Below are positions 44,097 to 54,274 of a DNA stretch of 64,000 nucleotides, one piece after another. The DNA comes from Amycolatopsis thermalba (GTDB lineage Bacteria > Actinomycetota > Actinomycetes > Mycobacteriales > Pseudonocardiaceae). Numbering within the stretch: the stretch's first letter is position 1; each line of letters begins with the position of its first letter. The stretch spans positions 62,001 to 126,000 of the forward strand of contig NZ_PQHW01000006.1 in assembly GCF_003385215.1 (NCBI RefSeq), read 5' to 3'. Both the position numbers and the translations under genes were made by a program. The notes under the pieces were generated by a model. The model was not told where the DNA came from, did not search any database, and saw only the letters and a program-made list of their open reading frames with translations.

Positions 44097-44122
44097 CAAG
44101 TGTCATAATCGCGCGCTAGGGT
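44093..44122 (+). promoter_or_regulatory. promoter and ATGACA-AG-TGTCAT palindrome
   Basis: A 14-bp palindrome (44093-44106) overlaps the marR stop codon. It is followed by TAGGGT (44117-44122), which ends 6 nt before the dehydrogenase ATG at 44129, a likely leaderless promoter. The palindrome lies in the -35 area and may be an operator for an unidentified regulator. Confidence 0.5.
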
Positions 44123-44128
44123 GCTCGC

Positions 44129-45004
44129 ATGAAGCTGGGTTTCCTGGGGCTGGGCGTGATGGGCACGCCGATGGCGCTCAACCTCGTCCGCGCGGGGACG
44201 CCGCTCGTCGTGTGGAACCGGACCGCGGCGAAGGCCGAGGTGCTGCGGGCGGCGGGCGCGGAGGTGGCCGGGAGCGCGGCCGAGGTGTGCCGCCGGGTGG
44301 ACGTCGTGTTCCTGATGCTGGCCGACGGCGCCGCGGTGGATGCCGCGCTGGGCCGTGGCGGGAGCGAGTTCGCGGCGAACGTCGGCGGGCGGATCGTCGT
44401 GCACATGGGGACGACGTCGCCGGAGTATTCACGCGGGCTGGCGACCGAGCTGGCGGCGGCGGGTGGCCGGTACGTCGAGGCGCCGGTGTCGGGGTCGCGC
44501 AAGCCGGCCGAGGCGGGTCAGCTGGTGGCGATGCTGGCGGGCGAGCCGGGCGCGGTGGCCGAGGTGGGGCCGTTGCTGGCGCCGATGTGCCTTGAGGTGG
44601 TCGAGTTCGGGCCGGTGCCGGGCGGGTTGCTGATGAAGCTCGCGGTGAACCTGTACCTGATCACGATGGTGACGGGCCTGGCCGAGGCGACGCACTTCGC
44701 CGAGCGGCGGGGCCTGGACCTGGGGCGGTTCGTGGAGGTGCTGAACGCGGGCCCGATGGCGAGCGACGTGTCCCGGGTGAAGGTGGCGAAGCTGGTGGCG
44801 CGGGACTTCGAGGTGCAGGCGGCCATCGCGGACGTGCTGAAGAACAACCGGCTGGTCGCGGAGGCCGCCCGCGCGGCGGGGCTGGCGTCACCGCTGCTGG
44901 ACGTGTGCCACGCCCTCTACGGCGAGGCTGTGGCGCTGGGGTACGGCAGGGAAGACATGGCCGCGGTGGTCCGCGCTATTCAGGCGCGGGGTTCGGGTTT
45001 GTAG
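44129..45004 (+). CDS. NAD(P)-dependent oxidoreductase, 3-hydroxyisobutyrate dehydrogenase type
   Basis: A 291-residue beta-hydroxyacid dehydrogenase. The cofactor motif is [23 protein letters not shown], the substrate loop is [18 protein letters not shown], and the catalytic Lys lies in [13 protein letters not shown]; the all-helical C-terminal half has [24 protein letters not shown]. Possible substrates include 3-hydroxyisobutyrate, tartronate semialdehyde or imines; no evidence decides. The gene has its own likely leaderless promoter, 6 nt upstream, and stands alone. Confidence 0.87.
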   Translation: MKLGFLGLGVMGTPMALNLVRAGTPLVVWNRTAAKAEVLRAAGAEVAGSAAEVCRRVDVVFLMLADGAAVDAALGRGGSEFAANVGGRIVVHMGTTSPEYSRGLATELAAAGGRYVEAPVSGSRKPAEAGQLVAMLAGEPGAVAEVGPLLAPMCLEVVEFGPVPGGLLMKLAVNLYLITMVTGLAEATHFAERRGLDLGRFVEVLNAGPMASDVSRVKVAKLVARDFEVQAAIADVLKNNRLVAEAARAAGLASPLLDVCHALYGEAVALGYGREDMAAVVRAIQARGSGL

Positions 45005-45007
45005 TCG

Positions 45008-45166
45008 CTACGCGGGTTTTTTGCGCCGGACGAGGGACCGCGCCCAGAATGCCGGAACCTGGTCGAAGGAACGGTTCGAGGATCGGTCGTCCAGGCTCAC
45101 ACGATCAATGGCGACGTGCGATTCGATCAATCCCACACCGTCCAGCACATCGTGTATGTCGATCAC
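45008..45166 (-). CDS. possible small protein, uncertain
   Basis: A 52-residue frame starting at a GTG (VIDIHDVLDGVGLIESHVAIDRVSLDDRSSNRSFDQVPAFWARSLVRRKKP) on the minus strand, convergent with the dehydrogenase. Base composition is lower in GC than the flanks. No family is recognised and a ribosome site is weak (GGGAG about 25 nt upstream). It may be non-coding. Confidence 0.25.
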   Translation of the reverse strand: MIDIHDVLDGVGLIESHVAIDRVSLDDRSSNRSFDQVPAFWARSLVRRKKPA

Positions 45167-45234
45167 CCGCACACAATCCGGAGGCGTTTCTCCCTTCTTG
45201 GCCTCCTGGTCATGGCGGCCGGCGGATATGGGGG

Positions 45235-45548
45235 ATGACTGTCGCCGGACTCGTCTGTGTCCTGACAGGCGAAGCCTGGGCACAGGGCAGCAACTGGCCA
45301 GGCGCCGTTCCGGGACTGGCGTTGATGGGCGCCGCCGCGCTTTGACCGTCACGTTCGCAACAAGACGACGACTGCTGCCTCAGCTACGGCACAGGACTGT
45401 GATCTTCGTCAGCATCGGCCTGATCAGCTTGCCCCTCGCGTGCGCTGTACCCAACGAACGACAAAACGGAATCGGCATGTACTTCTGCTTCGCAGGAGCT
45501 TTCCTCACCCTCGGCATCGGCGTGATTGTGATGCGCCGCCGTACATGA
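45235..45548 (+). pseudogene. small four-helix membrane protein, apparently frameshifted
   Basis: An ATG at 45235 with GGGGG just before it opens a 36-residue hydrophobic frame (MTVAGLVCVLTGEAWAQG..PGAVPGLALMGAAAL) ending at 45345. The next frame continues at once with (A)LTVTFATRRRLLPQLRHRTVIFVSIGLISLPLACAVPN and FCFAGAFLTLGIGVIVMRRRT, ending at 45548. Joined, they give four membrane segments with positive-inside loops, so one gene interrupted by a single indel near 45340 is likely. Codon use is less GC-biased than in neighbours, suggesting recent gain or relaxed selection. No family is recognised. Confidence 0.4.
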
Positions 45549-45614
45549 GACCGTGATCCACCCTGGCGCGTCGTCCAACTGCGATCTGACGGGCGCACAC
45601 TCCTGCGGGTTTCC

Positions 45615-48225
<2,611 letters not shown>

Positions 48226-48230
48226 TCAGC

Positions 48231-48932
48231 TTAGTCAGCACCCCCGACAGTTTCCGGGCGTTCCTCGTCCAGACCGCGGACCAGGTCACGCAGTTCCAGG
48301 AGCGTGATGGCGCCGGCGGGCTCGGTCTCGGCCGCCTCCACCCTGCGTAACCGTTTGGCCGCGAGGCGTTCCCCGAGCGTCGCGTCCAGCGGCAGGAAGG
48401 TCATCGCCGCCCGGGTGGCCGCGTCGAGTTCACCCAGCAGCGGGTGGTGGACCGCGACGTCGACGACCCCGTCGGCCTCGTCGACCTGCGCGGCGACCCG
48501 GACGTCGGCCAGCGCGACCGACCGCGTCCCGAGGTTCACCGTCACGCCGGTCGGATCGGGCACCGGCGGCACCGAGTCGTGGTACTCCCAGATGGCGTCC
48601 TCGGGCGGCGCCGCGGCCTTCCACGCGTCGGTGAACGGCCGCAGCGCGGGGTCCTCCTGGCCGCTCACCACGAGGGCGTAGATGGCCCGCTGGCCTCGTT
48701 CGAGTGACACGTGCAGGTTCGGGTGCAGCTCGGCGACCGCGGCGGCCAGCTCGCCCTCGACGCGCTGCGGCTCGCGGTCGCCCAGCGCCGCGCTGATCTC
48801 CAGCAGCATCTCCGCCCAGCGGCGCCAGAACCGCTCCGCGGCCGCCACCGGATCGTCCGGCACCGCCTGCTCGGGCCACGCCGTGCGCGGGTCGGGCAGG
48901 TCGTCCTCGCGGCGTCGTCGAAACCATCGCAT
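48231..48932 (-). CDS. conserved hypothetical protein
   Basis: A 233-residue acidic soluble protein with no membrane segment and no recognised domain. It begins MRWFRRRREDDLPDPRTAWPEQAVPDDPVAAAERFWRRWAEM and has VTVNLGTRSVALADVRVAAQVDE and a C-terminal helix ELRDLVRGLDEERPE. The stop is 11 bp before ligA, on the same strand, and the methionine-synthase-like gene ends 10 bp upstream, so it is probably part of a metE-like/hypothetical/ligA operon. The ATG at 48932 has no strong ribosome site. Confidence 0.75.
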   Translation of the reverse strand: MRWFRRRREDDLPDPRTAWPEQAVPDDPVAAAERFWRRWAEMLLEISAALGDREPQRVEGELAAAVAELHPNLHVSLERGQRAIYALVVSGQEDPALRPFTDAWKAAAPPEDAIWEYHDSVPPVPDPTGVTVNLGTRSVALADVRVAAQVDEADGVVDVAVHHPLLGELDAATRAAMTFLPLDATLGERLAAKRLRRVEAAETEPAGAITLLELRDLVRGLDEERPETVGGAD

Positions 48933-48942
48933 CGCCGAAGTC

Positions 48943-49965
48943 CTACCAGCCTTCCGGTGGCTCCACGAACGCTTTGCCCAGATCCGTGGTCAGCTTCAGC
49001 GCGCGGCGCGTCCAGTCGGCGCTCGCCCCGGCGAAGCCGCAGGTCGGCGTCGGGACCGCGCGGTCGGCCAGGGTCGAGCGGGCGAACCCGAGCCGGTCGG
49101 CCAGCGCCAGCGCGGGCTGCGCCAGCTCCCGCAGCGACGGCCGCCGCGCGGGCTCCAGCGCCGGCACCAGGCCCAGGAACAACACGGTCCCGCTGTCCCA
49201 CGCCTCGCCGAGTTCGTCGAGCAGGGTCGCGGGCGCCCCGGCCAGCAACGTCGCGTCGATCGCCAGTGCGCCCGCACCGGCCGCGTGCAGCAGGCCGGCC
49301 GGCGGCCGCGCGGCGCAGCAGTGCACGACGACCGGCTGCCCGGTCAGCTCACCGGCCCGTTCGATCACGCGGCTCAGCAGTTCGCGCGCCTCCGGCTCGG
49401 GCACGGCCGGGACGTTGCCGTAGCCCGACGGCGTGGGCAGGGCGCCCGCCAGCACGTCCGGCAGCGTCGGCTCGTCGAACTGGACCACGACCTCGGCGCC
49501 GGTGCGGGCCTTCAGTTCCCCGACGTGCGCGGCCAGCCCCTCCAGCGCCGATTCGGTGAACTCCCGCACCGCGCCCCGGTCGGTGAGCACGCGGTGGCCG
49601 CGCGGCAGCTCGATCCCGGCGGCCAGCGTCCACGGCCCGGCCAGCTGCGTCTTGATGAGCGGGGCGCCACCCGTTTCGGTGACCGCGTCGAGGTCCCAGC
49701 GCAGCAGGTCGACCGCCCGCCGGTGGTCGCGCCCCGGCCGGGCGGCGACCCGGTAGCCGCTGGGCACGACCTCGATCGCGAGGTCGACCAGCATCGCGGC
49801 GGTCCGCCCGATCAGGTCCGCGCCGACGCCGCGGGCCGGCAGCTCCGGCAGATGCGGGAAGTCGGGCAGCTCGCCGAAGACGACCGAGGCCGCCTCCGCC
49901 GGGTCGGTACCGGGCATCGATCCCACCGCGGTGGCCGCACCGGGTGGCCAGACGTGTTCGCTCAC
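48943..49965 (-). CDS. cobalamin-independent methionine-synthase-like protein (Rv3015c type)
   Basis: A 340-residue protein of the UROD/MetE-like family, similar in position and type to M. tuberculosis Rv3015c. Zn-site-like residues are present (PVVVHCCAARPPAGLL and PTPTCGFAGAS), and QFDEPTLPDVLAG resembles the MetE core. It is half the length of MetE, lacking the N-terminal folate domain, so a true methionine synthase role is doubtful; methyl transfer to an unknown thiol is possible. The GTG at 49965 follows GAGGAG by about nine nucleotides. Confidence 0.8.
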   Translation of the reverse strand: MSEHVWPPGAATAVGSMPGTDPAEAASVVFGELPDFPHLPELPARGVGADLIGRTAAMLVDLAIEVVPSGYRVAARPGRDHRRAVDLLRWDLDAVTETGGAPLIKTQLAGPWTLAAGIELPRGHRVLTDRGAVREFTESALEGLAAHVGELKARTGAEVVVQFDEPTLPDVLAGALPTPSGYGNVPAVPEPEARELLSRVIERAGELTGQPVVVHCCAARPPAGLLHAAGAGALAIDATLLAGAPATLLDELGEAWDSGTVLFLGLVPALEPARRPSLRELAQPALALADRLGFARSTLADRAVPTPTCGFAGASADWTRRALKLTTDLGKAFVEPPEGW

Positions 49966-50144
49966 ACCCCGATTCTCCTCCACGGCCGCCCGGCCACCCG
50001 CGCCCCGGCCCCGACGGCCGGGAAATGGCACCGGCGGCGATTGGCGAAAAGGGGCCGCAATCGGAAATCCGGTCAACCGGACATATCCGCGTAATTCACC
50101 GGTCGTCTCCCGTTCTTGATTTTCGCTGGCTAACCTTGACCGGC

Positions 50145-50690
50145 ATGACGAGCGGTTCGCGGCAGGTGGGCGGCGGCACCCTGTTCACCGAGCCCTTCCT
50201 GGTGGTCAGCCACCGTGCCGGCGCGGCCGAATCCGGCGTGCGGGACCAGTACGGACAGCCGCTGGGAACCGTCACGGAAGCCGAGAACGGCACGTTCCGG
50301 AAAGTGCTGCGGATGATCACCGGATCGGCCCGGTTCCGCCCGAACTGTTTCGCGGTGCGCGACTCCGGCGGAAGTGTCGTGCTGAAAGTGCGGGTGCACG
50401 ACTCACGCTTTCTGGTGACCCGCGCCGACGGGACGCCGATCGGCGAGATCGCCCCCGACGGGCCGCACCGGTTCGCCCTGTCGGCCCACGGACGGCCGGT
50501 CGGCGCGCTGGAGAACCGGCCCCCGCGCGACTTCCGCATCACCGGCTCCGCGGGCAGCGAGGTGGCGCGGGCGGCCGAGGAGCCCGGCCGCGGCTACGTC
50601 GTCGAGGTGTTCGCGCAGCTCACGGACCCGCTGGCGAGCCTGGTGATCGCCGCCGCGCTGACCGTGGAGACCGCGCTGCGGCCAGGGTGA
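50145..50690 (+). CDS. LURP-one/scramblase-like protein
   Basis: A 181-residue protein resembling the tubby-like beta-barrel of LURP1-related and phospholipid-scramblase proteins: VRDQYGQPLGTVTEAENGTFRKVLRMITGS, FAVRDSGGSVVLKVRVHDSRFLVTRADGTPIGEI and a C-terminal hydrophobic stretch (LASLVIAAALTVETALRPG). The bacterial function is not known. TAACCT (50131-50136) lies 8 nt before the ATG at 50145, suggesting a very short leader. It is divergent from the methionine-synthase-like gene and followed by an 86-bp gap. Confidence 0.72.
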   Translation: MTSGSRQVGGGTLFTEPFLVVSHRAGAAESGVRDQYGQPLGTVTEAENGTFRKVLRMITGSARFRPNCFAVRDSGGSVVLKVRVHDSRFLVTRADGTPIGEIAPDGPHRFALSAHGRPVGALENRPPRDFRITGSAGSEVARAAEEPGRGYVVEVFAQLTDPLASLVIAAALTVETALRPG

Positions 50691-50776
50691 CGTGGGTCTC
50701 AACCGCGGCAGGTGGACATTCCACCCGGGAAGTTCCAAAGTGAAATATCCCGGGTCGGAAAGGACGATGAGGTCTC

Positions 50777-51817
50777 GTGGAACCAATTCCCGAAGGCAGC
50801 GCCGAGTGGAGCGAGCCCGGCCTGTACACCGTGGCGCCGGGCGTGCACCGGATCCCGTTGCCGCTGCCGAACGACGGGCTGCGGGCCGTCAACGTCTACG
50901 CCCTCACCGAGGCCGACGACCTGGTGCTCATCGACTCCGGCTGGGCGCTGGCGGAGGCGCGCGAGCAGCTGGCCGCGGCGCTCAAGGGGCTGGGCGCCGA
51001 ACTCGGTGACGTGAGCCAGTTCCTGGTCACCCACGTGCACCGCGACCACTACACGCAGGCGGTCGCGCTGCGGCGCGAGTTCGGCGGGCGGATCGCGCTG
51101 GGCTCGCTGGAGGAGCCGTCGTTGCGCATGACGGCGGATCCGGACGTGGTGCCGCTCATCGGCCAGATCTCCGCGCTACGGGCGTGCGGCGCCGATCCGG
51201 TGGCCGACGAGCTGGTGCGGGTGTTCGAGATCCACGGCCGCAACACGGAGGCCTCGATCTGGGAGCTGCCCGACGAGTGGCTGACGCCGGGCCGGCGGAC
51301 CGTGCTGCCGAGCCGCTCGCTGGACGTCGTGCACACGCCGGGGCACACCGCCGGGCACGTGGTGTTCGACGACGGCGCGGCCGGGCTGATGTTCACCGGC
51401 GACCACGTGCTGCCGCACATCACGCCGTCGATCGGGTTCCAGCCCGCGGTGGCGGAGATGCCGCTGCGGGACTTCCTGGACTCGCTGCGCCTGGTGCGCG
51501 GCATGCCGGACCGGCGGATGCTGCCGGCGCACGGCCCGGTGACCGACAGCGTGCACGCCCGCGTCGACGAGCTGCTGGACCACCACGCCCAGCGGCTGGA
51601 CGTCATCGCGACGACCATTGTGGACGGTGCGCGGACGGCGTACGAGTCGGCGCTGCGGCTGGGCTGGACGCGGCGGCAGCGCAAGCTGGGCGAGCTGGAC
51701 GTGTTCAACCAGATGCTCGCCGTCCTGGAGACCGCCGCGCACCTCGACCTGCTCGTGCACCAGGGCAAGCTGATGCTCCTGGTCGAGGACGGGGTGCGCC
51801 GCTACTCGGTGGCCTAG
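50777..51817 (+). CDS. MBL-fold metallo-hydrolase
   Basis: A 346-residue metallo-beta-lactamase-fold hydrolase. The metal motif is THVHRDH (85-91), further ligands are His in HTPGHTAGHV and Asp in MFTGDHVLP, and a C-terminal winged-helix-like region (RRQRKLGELDVFNQMLAVLETAAHLDLLVHQGKLML) is present as in LACTB2-like enzymes. The substrate is unknown. The gene starts at the ATG 50777 and ends at 51817, exactly where the IS element begins. Confidence 0.87.
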   Translation: MEPIPEGSAEWSEPGLYTVAPGVHRIPLPLPNDGLRAVNVYALTEADDLVLIDSGWALAEAREQLAAALKGLGAELGDVSQFLVTHVHRDHYTQAVALRREFGGRIALGSLEEPSLRMTADPDVVPLIGQISALRACGADPVADELVRVFEIHGRNTEASIWELPDEWLTPGRRTVLPSRSLDVVHTPGHTAGHVVFDDGAAGLMFTGDHVLPHITPSIGFQPAVAEMPLRDFLDSLRLVRGMPDRRMLPAHGPVTDSVHARVDELLDHHAQRLDVIATTIVDGARTAYESALRLGWTRRQRKLGELDVFNQMLAVLETAAHLDLLVHQGKLMLLVEDGVRRYSVA

Positions 51818-52783
51818 GGCGTGTCTGAGAAAAGTTGGGGCTGGTGGCTGGGACGCTGCTGGGCGTTTCGCGGTTTCAGTTGCTCTCGGATCCTCAGTGG
51901 GCGTTGATCGATCTGCTTCCGGTTCGTACCGGTAAGCGTGGCCGGCCGTTCTGTGATGCCCGGGCGATGGTTGAGGGGATCATGTATCGGTATCGGTGCG
52001 GGATCGCGTGGCGGGACGTGCCTGCGGTGTTCGGTCCGTGGCCGACGATCTGGACCTGGCATCGCCGGGCCGGTGGCGGCACCTGGGACGCTGTGCTGCA
52101 GCGCCGGCTCGCCGCTGCCGACGCCGCGGGGCAGATCGGCTGGGCGGTCTCGGTGGATTCCACGATCGCCCGGGCACATCAGCACGCCACCACCCTCACC
52201 CGCTTCGCAGGGGGCTGGGTCGGATTACACGGATTTGCTGACCGAGCCGCCTGATCACGCGATCGGCCGGTCCCGCGGTGGCTGGAGCACGAAAGAACAT
52301 CACCTCGTCGACGGCAACGGCCGGCCGCTGGTGGTGTCGACCGGGCCCGGTCAAACCGGGGACGCACCGATGTTTCCACACCTGATGCGGCACTTGCGGG
52401 TCGCTCGGCCCGGTCGCGGCGATCAGGCCTACTCCTCCAGGGCGATCCGCGGACATCTGCGTGCCCGCGGCATCGTCGCGGTGATCCCCGGAGCTGCCGA
52501 TCAGGCCGGGCACCGCACACGCCGCGGATCCCGCGGCGGCCGCCCACCGGCTTTCGACTCGACGGACCACCGCGGGCGCAACGTCGTCGAACGCCGCTTC
52601 ACCCTGCTCAAACAATGGCGCGGCCTGACCACTCGCTACGACGAGCTCGCCATCGTCTCTCGCAGCGCGGTCGTCCTCCACACCCTCATCACCTGGACCA
52701 AAGGTGGCGGATTGGCCGGTGCCGAGGTTGTGCCGGATCGCGGTGGTCGTCGTTGGCCATTGTCGGTCCTGGGCCGGGCGTAG
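51818..52783 (+). mobile_element. IS5-family insertion sequence, right end unclear
   Basis: The left end reads GGCGTGTCTGAGAAAAG, a typical IS5-group terminal repeat, starting right after the metallo-hydrolase stop. The matching CTTTTCTCAGACACGCC is not found downstream. A weak partial match (CAGACAC) appears near 52822, and the transposase homology stops near 52700. The element is therefore probably truncated or diverged on the right. Its boundary is uncertain, and no target duplication could be identified. Confidence 0.75.
51835..52783 (+). CDS. IS5-family transposase, two frames
   Basis: A DDE transposase in two overlapping frames. The first (51835-52254) reads RFQLLSDPQWALIDLLPV, YRYRCGIAWRDVPAVFGPW and SVDSTIARAHQHAT (first Asp). 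The second continues DYTDLLTEPPDHAIGRSRGGWSTK, GDQAYSSRAIRGHLRARGIVAVIP (second Asp) and NVVERRFTLLKQWRGLTTRYD (Glu). The shift occurs near 52208-52216 at CAGGGGGCTGGG. IS427-group elements of IS5 normally join their frames by programmed frameshifting, so this may be natural; the step seen is +1 (or -2). Residues after about LHTLITWTK are probably not transposase. Confidence 0.82.
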
Positions 52784-53090
52784 GCTCATTCGTCGAGCAG
52801 GGATGTGGTGCACTCCTCCCGATCAGACACATCCTGCGAGCGGGTCCCGGCCGGGTGGCGCGGCGCTGGAGCGCGACTTCGCGTAGGCTGGGTGACAGCG
52901 GGCGGGTTCGGTCGCCGTCGACACCGGGTGCGGAGGAGCACCGGAACGGCGAACCTGATGCGATGCTCATGCTCGCCCCCCGCTGAGACCTACTCCACCA
53001 GCCGCGCCGTTCCGACGAACCGCCGGCCGGTCGTTCTTCCACCCGTGGCTGCCGCGCCGAACGGCGCCGGCCACCCGCCAAGGAGCTTCC
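52784..53090 (+). other. candidate structured leader before the desaturase genes
   Basis: This 307-bp stretch lacks a convincing gene. Two hairpins stand out: one of CCGGGTGC-type stem with a GGAGGA loop (about 52923-52942), and a 10-bp perfect pairing CGGAACGGCG/CGCCGTTCCG (52942-52951 with 53005-53014) enclosing 53 nt. They are upstream of the strong ribosome site at 53081. A TAGGCT hexamer near 52885 could be the -10 of the transcript. No known riboswitch family was recognised. Confidence 0.35.
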
Positions 53091-53258
53091 ATGATCCACA
53101 CCTCTCGTCACACCCGTACCTCCGTCACGGTCGAGCCCGTCCTGTTCAGCCACCCCCTGGTCGAGGAGACCAGCCACGTGGCGGGCGAACTGGACGCGGC
53201 AGCCGCGCGGCAGGTCCGGTTCACCGCGCCGTCGTCGACGCCGGCCAGGCGCCGGTGA
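53091..53258 (+). CDS. small ORF coupled to the desaturase
   Basis: A 55-residue frame beginning with ATG 53091 after a good ribosome site (AGGAG, 5 nt away) and ending in TGA at 53258, overlapping the desaturase GTG by 4 bp (GTGA). The product, MIHTSRHTRTSVTVEPVLFS through ..TPARRR, is basic at both ends with an acidic middle (LVEETSHVAGELDA) and no membrane segment or known domain. Overlap and ribosome site argue for real translation and for coupling to the desaturase; the function is unknown. It is shorter than typical gene callers' limits. Confidence 0.6.
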   Translation: MIHTSRHTRTSVTVEPVLFSHPLVEETSHVAGELDAAAARQVRFTAPSSTPARRR

Positions 53259-54271
53259 CCGCGGCCACAGCTCCCACGACCGGCAGCGACTACGCCGCCC
53301 TGTCGCGGGAGATCCGTGCCGCCGGCCTGCTGCGGCGCCGCTACGCCTACTACGCCCGCCGGATCACGGCCACGCTCGTCGTCTTCGCCGGTGCCTGGAC
53401 GGCGTTCGCCTTCCTCGGCGACAGCTGGTGGCAGTTGCTGATCGCCGCGCTGCTCGCCGTGGTGTCGGCGCAGCTGGCGTTCCTCGGGCACGACGCCGGG
53501 CACAAGCAGATCTTCCGGACGCGCCGTCCCAACGACACGCTCGGCACCCTGCACGGCGGCCTGATCGGCATGAGCTACCAGTCGTGGATCTCCGGGCACA
53601 ACCGGCACCACGCCAACCCCAACCACGAGGACCACGACCCGGACCTGGACATCCCGGCGCTGGCGTTCACCCGCGGCCAGGCGAGCCTCAAGACCGGCTT
53701 CCTCCGCTGGATGGCCAAGCACCAGGCGGTGCTGTTCTTCCCGCTGCTCATGCTGGAGGGGCTGAACCTGCACGCCTCCGGCATCCGCGCGGTCTGGCGG
53801 GGCGAGACCAAGGCCCGGCGCCTGGAAGGCGCGCTGCTGGTGGCCCACACCGTGGGCTACCTCGCCGCCGTGTTCCTCGTCCTGTCACCCGGCCTCGCCG
53901 TGCTGTTCGTCGTGGTGCACCAGGCGCTCTGGGGTGTCTACATGGGATGCTCGTTCGCCCCCAACCACAAGGGGATGCCCACGATGACCGGCGAGTCGGC
54001 CGACTTCCTCCGCAAGCAGGTGCTGACCTCGCGCAACGTCCGCGGCGGCTGGTTCACCGACTTCCTCCTCGGCGGGCTGAACTACCAGATCGAGCACCAC
54101 CTGTTCCCCAGCATGCCGCGTCCGCACCTGCGCCACGCACAGCCCATCGTGCAGCGGTTCTGCGCCGCGCACGGGATCTCCTACAGCCAGACCGGCCTGG
54201 TGCAGTCCTACCGCGAGGTGCTGCGGCACCTGCACGAAATGGGCGCACCGCTGCGGGCCCGCACGGCGTGA
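53255..54271 (+). CDS. fatty acid desaturase
   Basis: A 338-residue membrane desaturase with the three His boxes for the di-iron centre: GHDAGH (78-83), HNRHH (115-119) and, near the C-terminus, QIEHHLFPSMPR. Membrane segments are ATLVVFAGAWTAFAFLGDSWWQLLIAALLAVV and LLVAHTVGYLAAVFLVLSPGLAVLFVVV. It inserts a double bond into fatty acyl chains, probably of membrane lipids; the position is unknown. The start is the GTG at 53255, overlapping the upstream small ORF's stop. It ends 3 bp from the convergent acyl-CoA synthetase gene. Confidence 0.9.
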   Translation: MTAATAPTTGSDYAALSREIRAAGLLRRRYAYYARRITATLVVFAGAWTAFAFLGDSWWQLLIAALLAVVSAQLAFLGHDAGHKQIFRTRRPNDTLGTLHGGLIGMSYQSWISGHNRHHANPNHEDHDPDLDIPALAFTRGQASLKTGFLRWMAKHQAVLFFPLLMLEGLNLHASGIRAVWRGETKARRLEGALLVAHTVGYLAAVFLVLSPGLAVLFVVVHQALWGVYMGCSFAPNHKGMPTMTGESADFLRKQVLTSRNVRGGWFTDFLLGGLNYQIEHHLFPSMPRPHLRHAQPIVQRFCAAHGISYSQTGLVQSYREVLRHLHEMGAPLRARTA

Positions 54272-54274
54272 CGG

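Noticed and set aside
52921-53000. Possible thiamine-pyrophosphate riboswitch before the desaturase
   Set aside because: Fragments such as GAACCTGATGCG and CTGAGA are present but in the wrong order and spacing for the conserved TPP fold.
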